From contig JAUIMM010000739.1 in the NCBI GenBank assembly GCA_031769625.1, positions 186,001 to 250,000 on the forward strand: a DNA stretch of 64,000 bases. The letters run 5' to 3'. Position 1 is the first letter of the stretch; each line of letters begins with the position of its first letter. This DNA is from Taudactylus pleione (taxonomy: Eukaryota > Chordata > Amphibia > Anura > Myobatrachidae). Shown here piece after piece: positions 10,401 through 21,414 of the stretch. The notes beneath the pieces are model-generated. The model did not search any database, was not told the origin of the DNA, and saw only the letters and a program-made list of their open reading frames with translations. A program made the position numbers and the translations under genes.

Positions 10401-13400
10401 TCTATAACCCTCCCCTCTCAGTGTATCCTATAACCCTCCCCTCTCAGTGTATCCTATAACCCTCCCCTCTGTGTATTCTATAACCCTCCCCTCCCCTCTC
10501 AGTGTATCCTATTACCCTCCCCTCTCAGTGTATCCTATAACCCTCCCCTCTCAGTGTATCCTATAACCCTCCCCTCTCAGTGTATCCTATAACCCTCACC
10601 TCTCAGTGTATCCTATAACCCTCCCCTCTCAGTGTATCCTATAACCCTCCCCTCTGTGTATCCTATTACCCTCCCCTCTCAGTGTATCCTATAACCCTCC
10701 CCTCTCAGTGTATCCTATAACCCTCCCCTCTCTGTGTATCCTATAACCCTCCCCTCTCTGTGTATCCTATAACCCTCCCCTCTCAGTGTATCCTATTACC
10801 CTCCCCTCTGTGTATCCTATAACCCTCCCCTCTCAGTGTATCCTATAACCCTCCCCTCTCAGTGTATCCTATAACCCTCCCCTCTCAGTGTATCCTATAA
10901 CCCTCCCCTCTCAGTGTGTCCTATAACCCTCCCCTCAGTGTATCCTATTATCCTCCCCCCTCAGTGTATCCTATAACCCTCCCCTCTCAGTGTATCCTAT
11001 AACCCTCCCCTCTGTGTATTCTATAACCCTCCCCTCCCCTCTCAGTGTATCCTATTACCCTCCCCCCTCAGTGTATCCTATAACCCTCCCCTCTCAGTGT
11101 ATCCTATAACCCTCCCCTCTGTGTATTCTATAACCCTCCCCTCTCAGTGTATCCTATAACCCTCCCCTCTGTGTATCCTATTACCCTCCCCTCTCAGTGT
11201 ATTCTATAACCCTCCCCTCTCAGTGTATCCTATAACCCTCCCCTCTGTGTATCCTATAACCCTCCCCTCTCAGTGTATCCTATAACCCTCCCCTCTGTGT
11301 ATTCTATAACCCTCCCCTCTGTGTATTCTATAACCCTCCCCTCTCAGTGTATTCTATAACCCTCCCCTCTCAGTGTATCCTATAACCCTCCCCTCTCAGT
11401 GTATCCTATAACCCTCCCCTCTCAGTGTATCCTATAACCCTCCCCTCTCAGTGTATCCTATAACCCTCCCCTCTCAGTGTATCCTATAACCCTCCCCCCT
11501 CAGTATATCCCGATACCTTCCCCTCTCAGTGTATCCTATTACCCTCCCCTCTCAGTGTATCCTATAACCCTCCCCTCTCAGTGTATCCTATAACCCTCCC
11601 CTCTCAGTGTATCCTATAACCCTCCCCTCCCAGCGTATCCTATTACCCCACCCCTCTGTGTATCCTATAACCCTCCCCTCTCAGTGTATCCTATAACCCT
11701 CCCCTCTGTGTATTCTATAACCCTCCCCTCTCAGTGTATCCTATAACCCTCCCCTCTCAGTGTATCCTATAACCCTCCCCTCTCAGTGTATCCTATAACC
11801 CTCCCCTCTCAGTGTATCCTATAACCCTCCCCTCTCAGTGTATCCTATAACCCTCCCCTCTGTGTATTCTATAACCCTCCCCTCCCCTCTCAGTGTATCC
11901 TATAACCCTCCCCTCTCTGTGTATCCTATAACCCTCCCCTCTCAGTGTATCCTATAACCCTCCCCTCTGTGTATTCTATAACCCTCCCCTCCCCTCTCAG
12001 TGTATCCTATTACCCTCCCCTCTCAGTGTATCCTATAACCCTCCCCTCTGTGTTTCCTATTACCCTCCCCTCTCAGTGTATCCTATAACCCTCCCCTCTC
12101 AGTGTATCCTATAACCCTCCCCTCTCAGTGTATCCTATAACCCTCACCTCTCAGTGTATCCTATAACCCTCCCCTCTCAGTGTATCCTATAACCCTCCCC
12201 TCTGTGTATCCTATTACCCTCCCCTCTCAGTGTATCCTATAACCCTCCCCTCTCAGTGTATCCTATAACCCTCCCCTCTCTGTGTATCCTATAACCCTCC
12301 CCTCTCAGTGTATCCTATAACCCTTCCCTCTGTGTATCCTATAACCCTCCCCTCTCAGTGTATCCTATAACCCTCCCCTCTCAGTGTATCCTATAACCCT
12401 CCCCTGTCAGTGTGTCCTATAACCCTCCCCTCTCAGTGTGTCCTATAACCCTCCCCTCAGTGTATCCTATTACCCTCCCCCCTCAGTGTATCCTATAACC
12501 CTCCCCTCTCAGTGTATCCTATAACCCTCCCCTCTGTGTATCCTATAACCCTCCCCTCTCAGTGTATCCTATAACCCTCCCCTCTCAGTGTATCCTATAA
12601 CCCTCCCCTCTCAGTGTATCCTATAACCCTCCCCTCTCAGTGTATCCTATAACCCTCCCCTCTCAGTGTATCCTATAACCCTCCCCTCTCAGTGTATCCT
12701 ATTACCCTCCCCCCTCAGTGTATCCTTTAACCCTAGCCTCTCAGTGTATCCTATAACCCTCCCCTCTCAGTGTATCCTATAACCCTCCTCTCTGTGTATT
12801 CTATAACCCTCCCCTCCCCTCTCAGTGTATCCTATTACCCTCCCCTCTCAGTGTATCCTATAACCCTCCCCTCTGTGTATTCTATAACCCTCCCCCCTCA
12901 GTGTATCCTATAACCCTCCCCTCTCAGTGTATTCTATAACCCTCCCCTCTCAGTGTATCCTATAACCCTCCCCTCTGTGTATTCTATAACCCTCCCCCCT
13001 CAGTGTATCCTATAACCCTCCCCTCTCAGTGTATTCTATAACCCTCCTCTCAGTGTATCCTATAACCCTCCCCTCTGTGTATCCTATAACCCTCCCCTCT
13101 GTGTATCCTATAACCCTCCCCTCTCAGTGTATCCTATAACCCTCCCCTCTCAGTGTATCCTATAACCCTCCCCTCTCAGTGTATCCTATAACCCTCCCCT
13201 CTGTGTTTCCTATTACCCTCCCCTCTCAGTGTATCCTATAACCCTCCCCTCTCAGTGTATCCTATAACCCTCCCCTCTCTGTGTATCCTATAACCCTCCC
13301 CTCTCAGTGTATCCTATAACCCTCCCCTCTGTGTATTCTATAACCCTCCCCTCTCAGTGTATCCTATAACCCTCCCCTCTCAGTGTATCCTATAACCCTC

Positions 13401-16400
13401 CCCTCTCTGTGTATCCTATAACCCTCCCCTCTCAGTGTATCCTATAACCCTCCCCTCTGTGTATTCTATAACCCTCCCCTCCCCTCTCAGTGTATCCTAT
13501 TACCCTCCCCTCTCAGTGTATCCTATAACCCTCCCCTCTGTGTTTCCTATTACCCTCCCCTCTCAGTGTATCCTATAACCCTCCCCTCTCAGTGTATCCT
13601 ATAACCCTCCCCTCTCAGTGTATCCTATAACCCTCACCTCTCAGTGTATCCTATAACCCTCCCCTCTCAGTGTATCCTATAACCCTCCCCTCTGTGTATC
13701 CTATAACCCTCCCCTCTCAGTGTATCCTATAACCCTCCCCTCTCAGTGTGTCCTATAACCCTCCCCTCAGTGTATCCTATTATCCTCCCCCCTCAGTGTA
13801 TCCTATAACCCTCCCCTCTCAGTGTATCCTATAACCCTCCCCTCTGTGTATTCTATAACCCTCCCCTCCCCTCTCAGTGTATCCTATTACCCTCCCCTCT
13901 CAGTGTATCCTATAACCCTCCCCTCTCTGTGTATCCTATTACCCTCCCCCCTCAGTGTATCCTATAACCCTCCCCTCTCAGTGTATCCTATAACCCTCCC
14001 CTCTGTGTATTCTATAACCCTCCCCTCTCAGTGTATCCTATAACCCTCCCCTCTGTGTATCCTATTACCCTCCCCTCTCAGTGTATTCTATAACCCTCCC
14101 CTCTCAGTGTATCCTATAACCCTCCCCTCTGTGTATCCTATAACCCTCCCCTCTCAGTGTATCCTATAACCCTCCCCTCTGTGTATTCTATAACCCTCCC
14201 CTCTGTGTATTCTATAACCCTCCCCTCTCAGTGTATTCTATAACCCTCCCCTCTCAGTGTATCCTATAACCCTCCCCTCTCAGTGTATCCTATAACCCTC
14301 CCCTCTCAGTGTATCCTATAACCCTCCCCTCTCAGTGTATCCTATAACCCTCCCCTCTCAGTGTATCCTATAACCCTCCCCCCTCAGTATATCCCGATAC
14401 CTTCCCCTCTCAGTGTATCCTATTACCCTCCCCTCTCAGTGTATCCTATAACCCTCCCCTCTCAGTGTATCCTATAACCCTCCCCTCTCAGTGTATCCTA
14501 TAACCCTCCCCTCTCAGTGTATCCTATAACCCTCCCCTCCCAGCGTATCCTATTACCCCACCCCTCTGTGTATCCTATAACCCTCCCCTCTCAGTGTATC
14601 CTATAACCCTCCCCTCTGTGTATTCTATAACCCTCCCCTCTCAGTGTATCCTATAACCCTCCCCTCTCAGTGTATCCTATAACCCTCCCCTCTCAGTGTA
14701 TCCTATAACCCTCCCCTCTCAGTGTATCCTATAACCCTCCCCTCTCAGTGTATCCTATAACCCTCCCCTCTGTGTATTCTATAACCCTCCCCTCCCCTCT
14801 CAGTGTATCCTATAACCCTCCCCTCTCTGTGTATCCTATAACCCTCCCCTCTCAGTGTATCCTATAACCCTCCCCTCTGTGTATTCTATAACCCTCCCCT
14901 CCCCTCTCAGTGTATCCTATTACCCTCCCCTCTCAGTGTATCCTATAACCCTCCCCTCTGTGTTTCCTATTACCCTCCCCTCTCAGTGTATCCTATAACC
15001 CTCCCCTCTCAGTGTATCCTATAACCCTCACCTCTCAGTGTATCCTATAACCCTCCCCTCTCAGTGTATCCTATAACCCTCCCCTCTGTGTATCCTATTA
15101 CCCTCCCCTCTCAGTGTATCCTATAACCCTCCCCTCTCAGTGTATCCTATATACCTCCCCTCTCTGTGTATCCTATAACCCTCCCCTCTCAGTGTATCCT
15201 ATAACCCTTCCCTCTGTGTATCCTATAACCCTCCCCTCTCAGTGTATCCTATAACCCTCCCCTCTGTGTATCCTATAACCCTCCCCTCTCAGTGTATCCT
15301 ATAACCCTCCCCTCTCAGTGTATCCTATAACCCTCCCCTCTCAGTGTGTCCTATAACCCTCCCCTCTCAGTGTGTCCTATAACCCTCCCCTCAGTGTATC
15401 CTATTACCCTCCCCCCTCAGTGTATCCTATAACCCTCCCCTCTCAGTGTATCCTATAACCCTCCCCTCTGTGTATCCTATAACCCTCCCCTCTCAGTGTA
15501 TCCTATAACCCTCCCCTCTCAGTGTATCCTATAACCCTCCCCTCTCAGTGTATCCTATAACCCTCCCCTCTCAGTGTATCCTATAACCCTCCCCTCTCAG
15601 TGTATCCTATAACCCTCCCCTCTCAGTGTATCCTATAACCCTCCCCTCTCAGTGTATCCTATTACCCTCCCCCCTCAGTGTATCCTTTAACCCTAGCCTC
15701 TCAGTGTATCCTATAACCCTCCCCTCTCAGTGTATCCTATAACCCTCCTCTCTGTGTATTCTATAACCCTCCCCTCCCCTCTCAGTGTATCCTATTACCC
15801 TCCCCTCTCAGTGTATCCTATAACCCTCCCCTCTGTGTATTCTATAACCCTCCCCCCTCAGTGTATCCTATAACCCTCCCCTCTCAGTGTATTCTATAAC
15901 CCTCCCCTCTCAGTGTATCCTATAACCCTCCCCTCTGTGTATTCTATAACCCTCCCCCCTCAGTGTATCCTATAACCCTCCCCTCTCAGTGTATTCTATA
16001 ACCCTCCTCTCAGTGTATCCTATAACCCTCCCCTCTGTGTATCCTATAACCCTCCCCTCTGTGTATCCTATAACCCTCCCCTCTCAGTGTATCCTATAAC
16101 CCTCCCCTCTCAGTGTATCCTATAACCCTCCCCTCTCAGTGTATCCTATAACCCTCCCCTCTGTGTTTCCTATTACCCTCCCCTCTCAGTGTATCCTATA
16201 ACCCTCCCCTCTCAGTGTATCCTATAACCCTCCCCTCTCAGTGTATCCTATAACCCTCCCCTCTCAGTGTATCCTATAACCCTCCCCTCTCAGTGTATCC
16301 TATAACCCTCCCCTCTCAGTGTATCCTATTACCCTCCCCTCTCAGTGTATCCTATAACCCTCCCCTCTCAGTGTATCCTATAACCCTCCCCTCTCAGTGT

Positions 16401-17255
16401 ATCCTATAACCCTCCCCCCTCAGTGTATCCTATAACCCTCCCCTCTCAGTGTATCCTATAACCCTCCCCTCTCTGTGTATCCTATAACCCTCCCCTCTCA
16501 GTGTATCCTATAACCCTCCCCTCTCAGTGTATCCTATAACCCTCCCCTCTCAGTGTATCCTATAACCCTCCCCTCTGTGTATTCTATAACCCTCCCCTCT
16601 CAGTGTATCCTATAACCCTCCCCTCTCAGTGTATCCTATAACCCTCCCCCCTCAGTGTATCCTATAACCCTCCCCTCCCCTCTCAGTGTATCCTATAACC
16701 CTCCCCTCTCAGTGTATCCTATAACCCTCCCCTCTCAGTGTATCCTATAACCCTCCCCTCTCAGTGTATCCTATAACCCTCCCCTCTCAGTGTATCCTAT
16801 AACCCTCCCCTCTCAGTGTATCCTATAACCCTCCCCTCTCAGTGTATCCTATAACCCTCCCCTCTCAGTGTATCCTATTACCCTCCCCCCTCAGTGTATC
16901 CTTTAACCCTAGCCTCTCAGTGTATCCTTTAACCCTAGCCTCTCAGTGTATCCTATAACCCTCCCCTCTCAGTGTATCCTATAACCCTCCCCTCTGTGTA
17001 TTCTATAACCCTCCCCTCTGTGTATCCTATAACCCTCCCCTCCCAGCGTATCCTATTACCCCACCCCTCTGTGTATCCTATAATCCTCCCCTCTCAGTGT
17101 ATCCTATAACCCTCCCCTCTGTGTATCCTATAACCCTCCCCTCTGTGTATCCTATAACCCTCCCCTCTGTGTATCCTATAACCCTCCCCTCTGTGTATCC
17201 TATAACCCTCCCCTCTCAGTGTATCCTATAACCCTCCCCTCTCAGTGTATCTTCA
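7500..17255. repeat. 26-bp minisatellite, several hundred copies, acceptor-like unit
   Basis: A 9.75-kb array filling most of the intron. The basic unit is CCTATAACCCTCCCCTCTCAGTGTAT (26 bp), read as TATAAC + CCTCCCCTCTCAG + TGTATCC. Frequent variants are ATTACC for ATAACC, CCCCTCAG for CCTCTCAG, a shortened CTCTGTGTATTC form lacking CAG, and a doubled CCCTCCCCT. Rough copy number is 370-380. Each full unit resembles a 3' splice site: a UNAY branch-like core, a pyrimidine tract, then CAG. Rare variants recur at large fixed offsets, showing duplication of multi-kilobase blocks. The open frames inside (for example repeated PITLPSQC) are repeat artefacts. Confidence 0.97.
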
Positions 17256-17635
17256 TTAAGAATCTACAGACCTGATGATAAAATTATGTGTTGAAACCAA
17301 TTTGGACTCTCTGGGGGGAGAAAGCAATCACTGACGTACATACAGCCGCAATGCTCTGCTGCGCACATCTCAGACAGTTATGGTACCGACAATATCGCAC
17401 GTTTTCCTTTACGCCTTTCTGGGGTGCAAGACAAAACTTGCGCTGTGGAGCGGCACACAGCGTCCATCGCGTTTCAGTGAATTCGGGCAGGGAAATGTTT
17501 GTTTCTTCCATTATACTGGACTTCATGTATGTGACACATTAATCCTTAGTATTGATTAGATCTGTGATTATATAGAAGCTGTATCGGTTTCTAGCTAGGC
17601 CTGACCTGTGCGCCATTGTCCTCTCTTTCCATCAG
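17256..17635. other. Intron end upstream of exon F
   Basis: Unique sequence of 380 bases between the 26-bp array and exon F. It ends with the genuine acceptor CTCTCTTTCCATCAG. No other element was recognised. Confidence 0.6.
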
Positions 17636-17806
17636 TACAAGAGTCCCTGGTGTCAGAGGAGATCATGCATAACCTGGACACGTGTGACATCAGTGTGGTG
17701 GGGGAGGACCTGGACCCCAATCGGGAGAGCCTGCAGCTAGACCTAACTCACCTGCAGCAGAAAGGGATGGAGATGAGCAGCTCCAATCAGGGCATTGTAA
17801 TCACAG
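17636..17806 (+). CDS. clstn1: Calsyntenin-1 exon F, 3' end tandemly duplicated
   Basis: A 171-base exon. The acceptor is TTTCCATCAG and the donor CACAG|GTAAGC. It enters and leaves in phase 1. It encodes (V)QESLVSEEIMHNLDTCDISV, then VGEDLDPNRESLQLDL, THLQQKGMEM and SSSNQGIVIT(G). LDTCDISV and the LQQKG segment match the calsyntenin stalk. The last 28 bases (from AGCTCCAATC) plus GTA form the first copy of a 31-bp repeat present 26 times. The end at 17806 is chosen because only this donor joins exon G in frame (IVITG-VDTMA). Later donors add 31 bases each and lead to stops. Confidence 0.94.
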
Positions 17807-18585
17807 GTAAGCTCCAATCAGGGCTTTGTAATCACAGGTAAGCTCCAATCAGGGCTTTGTAATCACAGGTAAGCTCCAATCATGGCATTGTAATCACAGG
17901 TAAGCTCCAATCAGGGCATTGTAATCACAGGTAAGCTCCAATCAGGGCATTGTAATCACAGGTAAGCTCCAATCATGGCATTGTAATCACAGGTAAGCTC
18001 CAATCAGGGCATTGTAATCACAGGTAAGCTCCAATCATGGCATTGTAATCACAGGTAAGCTCCAATCAGGGCATTGTAATCACAGGTAAGCTCCAATCAG
18101 GGCATTGTAATCACAGGTAAGCTCCAATCAGGGTATTGTAATCACAGGTAAGCTCCAATCAGGGCATTGTAATCACAGGTAAGCTCCAATCAGGGCATTG
18201 TAATCACAGGTAAGCTCCAATCAGGGCATTGTAATCACAGGTAAGCTCCAATCAGGGCATTGTAATCACAGGTAAGCTCCAATCAGGGCATTGTAATCAC
18301 AGGTAAGCTCCAATCAGGGCTTTGTAATCACAGGTAAGCTCCAATCAGGGCATTGTAATCACAGGTAAGCTCCAATCAGGGCATTGTAATCACAGGTAAG
18401 CTCCAATCAGGGCATTGTAATCACAGGTAAGCTCCAATCAGGGCATTGTAATCACAGGTAAGCTCCAATCAGGGCATTGTAATCACAGGTAAGCTCCAAT
18501 CAGGGCATTGTAATCACAGGTAAGCTCCAATCAGGGCATTGTAATCACAGGTAAGCTCCAATCAGGGCATTGTAATCACAGGTAA
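17780..18585 (+). repeat. clstn1: 31-bp tandem repeat of exon end plus splice donor, 26 copies
   Basis: The 806 bases make exactly 26 units of 31 bp with no indels. The unit is GCTCCAATCAGGGCATTG followed by TAATCACAGGTAA, that is the coding 3' end of exon F plus its 5' splice site. A few copies carry CTTTG, CATGG or GGTATTG substitutions, and the donor core CACAGGTAAG is kept in every copy. Copies 1-25 read CAG|GTAAGC. The last reads CAG|GTAAGT, the full U1 consensus, so it is probably the ancestral donor. Use of donor 2 shifts frame and meets TGA just inside exon G. Donors 3 to 26 include an in-frame TAA at 17839-17841. Confidence 0.97.
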
Positions 18586-18710
18586 GTAAGCGGCTGCTGT
18601 ACAGCTACCCTCGTCTTCTAATATGGAGGTGAGGGGAGAGACTCATTATCAGACAGCCTGGAAATAGCTACAGAACCTTATCTGGGCACTGGTAATAAGT
18701 AATTTTCTAC

Positions 18711-18862
18711 TTCAGGGTCCATAGGGGTCCACAGGGTGACCTTGGGGTATAGCTGGATCCTGGATCCTCGGGCACCACGGAGTTAAAGCTTTTAGCTGCT
18801 CCCAGGATGCACTTGGGTCCAACCTCCCCTATACCCCGCCCCCGAGCCACAGGCACCTCAGT
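18711..18862 (+). repeat. DIRS left inverted terminal repeat
   Basis: Starts TTCAGGGTCCATAGGGGTCC and ends near GCACCTCAG. It is the reverse complement of 24617-24757 with few differences (for example AGTTAAAGCTTTTAGCTGC against GCAGCTAAAAGCTTTAACT). The outermost TTTTCTACTTCAGGG also matches the internal complementary region near 24390. Confidence 0.9.
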
Positions 18863-19898
18863 TTTAGATGGTGCCCGGCCGGAGTCGGGTCACCCTGCGG
18901 GGTGGGCTGCAGGAGCAGCCCCCTAAAGCTTTTAATTTTTTATTTAACTTAGTTAAATTTATTTATTTTTTACTATTAGTTTTTTCTCTAGAGCAGCAGC
19001 GCTGGGCTGTCTGTACAGACGCCCACGCTGCCGCTCCTTCTCCCTGCTGGCGCCGCGACGCCAGCACTGAACTGGGGATCGCGGCGGGGGAAGCCAGAGT
19101 CTGTACTAGCCGGACTCTGGCTTCCCCCGGGACTGCTGCCGGAAGACGCCGGGGAGATCAGGTAAGCCGCGCACCGCTGATTAGCGGCGGTGCGCGGGTT
19201 CCTTTTAAATGCAGTCCCATGCCCCCGGTCTAGGGGACAGACCGGGGGCGCTAGCGGTGGCGGCGGGCCCCCCCTCCAGCGGAGGCATACCCCGCCAGAC
19301 CACTAGACCACCAGGGTTAATATCGCGGCAAGCGGGATGCCGGAAACCCGGGGGTTAATATGCTAGCCAGGGGAGGAAGCCTTCCCTGTCAGCGGCTCCT
19401 CCCCTCAGCTCAGCGCGCCTTTCAGCTCGGAGTCTGGCGTCGCTGAGCTGCAGATACTCGGCCACTCCTCCTCTGAGGTCTCCAGCGGCCATTTTCTCTG
19501 TGGCAGCGTGGATACTCTCAGGGAGCACGCGGACCGGTCCCCCTGTGTACCTCTCCCCCGACAAGGACAGTGTACACAGCACTATAGCCCTCCCAGACAC
19601 TGAATCTGGGAGGTTGATTGTAGTGGAAAGGTGCAGTGAGTATATCTTCCTGCATGGTATGTGACTTTTGCTAGTGCTGCCTGTCTGTGTCTTTTTTCTA
19701 CTTACTGTCAGCCTGTACCTATCCCTTTCCTTCTCCTACAAGCCCTACAGGTGTGCGGGGGAAGGGTGTTTCTACTGACCTCACCTATATAGATCACGTA
19801 TTTGTGAGGTCCGTCACATACAGTTGTGTGCTACACGGTGCCATATTGTGGGCTGTTGTTCAGCACACTGGTGAGTGCGCACGTTTTCTTCCTAAGTC

Positions 19899-21414
19899 AT
19901 GTCTGAGGAGGAGATTGAGCACTCCGGGGCTCCGGTATTGTTCTCCTGCAGGCGCTGTTCTGCAGGAGTGGATAGGGAGGATTTGTCACAGGACGGCCTG
20001 TGCGGACGGTGCCAGGCGGTCCCTGGTACGTCTAAACCTCCCATTTCGCAGGAGCCACCATGGGCGATGTTTTCCCAGGTGCTGGTGTCCATCGCGGACC
20101 GTCTGTCGGTCCCGACTGCCGCCCCTACTAGGGCGTTGCCCCAGCCTGCCATCCCCCATTCCCCGGGTGTCCCACAATTATTGCAGACTCCCCCGGGGTC
20201 TCAGCCTGTTGGTCCCTATGCGGGGTTGCCAATGTATATTCAGTCCACCCCTGTGGCACAGCCGGCTGTGGTGCCGTTTCAGGCTCCTGTGACAGCTCCT
20301 CCACCCTGGGTGGATGCGCTTTCCCACACTGTCCAAGATTTGGCGGCAGCATCTTCGGCTTTTCAGTCGATGTTGCACAGTGACCTGCCCTCCAGGGCGT
20401 CTAAACGCTCAGTAATGGCACAGGCTGCGCATCTTTCGGATTCTGAGGGGTTCTCGGATGATGGTGAGGTACAGGATGACTCAGCCTCAGATGCCTCAGT
20501 CCAGGAGGTAGACACTAAGTCTTCCATCAATGTGCGGGCTCTGGTTAAGGCGGTGCGGGCTATTCTTCTGATTGAGGATGAGGCACCCGCTCCCAAGTCA
20601 AGGTATCCTAGTTTTAAAAAGGCTAAGGTTACTTCTACAGCGTTCCCCTTGTCTGATCAGTTGACTGATCACATGGCGGTGGCCTGGCAGACGCCCAGTA
20701 AGCGTTTCCTGCCAAGCGCATTGTAAGAAATGGGAAACTCCGCCTGCAGTCGATTCCCATGTAACACGCCTCATCAGGAGTGCTACTTTGCCATTGCCGT
20801 CTATATCCTCGCTGAAGGATCCTACGGACAGGAAGGTGGAGACTTGTCTAAAGTCTATTTATTCTCTCTCAGGGGCTGTAGCCCGGCCGTCCATGGCCAT
20901 CTCCTGGGTGGCCAAGGCCATTGAGGGGTGGGCCAACGCCTTGGAGGACACGTTTACGGATGAATCTCCGGACGTCCAGAGGGCGTTGTTAGGACAGATG
21001 AGAGATGCCGCCTCCTACATTGGAGAAGCATCTTTGGATGCTAGCCTGTTGACCTCTAGGGTTTCGGCGGCAGCAGTGTCTGCTCGTAGATCCTTGTGGT
21101 TGCGGTCTTGGAGAGCAGACGCGGATTCAAAGAAAGGCTTGGAGGCCTTACCTTTTAATGGGGAATTACTATTTGGTCCGGACCTGGACAAAATAGTAGA
21201 TACCCTGGCAAAATCCAGGTCAGCCTTCCTCCCTTCAGCTACTACACCTGCTAAGGTCCGGAGCTCGGCGTTTCGTTCCTTTCGGGTTCAGGGCAAGGCA
21301 AAGGGTCAGTCCTTCCCGAGGCAGTCCGCACCCAAGACCGCCTCAAAGCCAAAGAAGCAAGCCTGGAGTGCTAGGCGCCCTTCTTCCAAGCCAGAAGATA
21401 AGCCTTCTGCGTGA
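19899..21414 (+). pseudogene. DIRS gag-like ORF, frameshifted
   Basis: It begins MSEEEIEHSGAPVLFSCRRC, with two CxxC-like pairs (SCRRC, LCGRC) that could bind metal, followed by a Pro-rich linker. One frame runs to a stop at 20724-20726. The homologous continuation (KKWETPPAVD, then SVTRLIR-like sequence and ...WANALEDTFTDES...) is in another frame from about 20725 to the stop at 21412-21414. A single frameshift near 20707-20725 therefore separates the halves. The C-terminus is rich in Lys, Ser and Arg, as in nucleic-acid-binding gag proteins. Function is assigned by position and by the Gag-like layout of DIRS elements. Confidence 0.75.

Noticed and set aside
7500..17255. Interstitial telomere repeat, because each unit contains TAACCC
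   Set aside because: Only one hexamer per 26 bp and no (TTAGGG)n run; the match is by composition.
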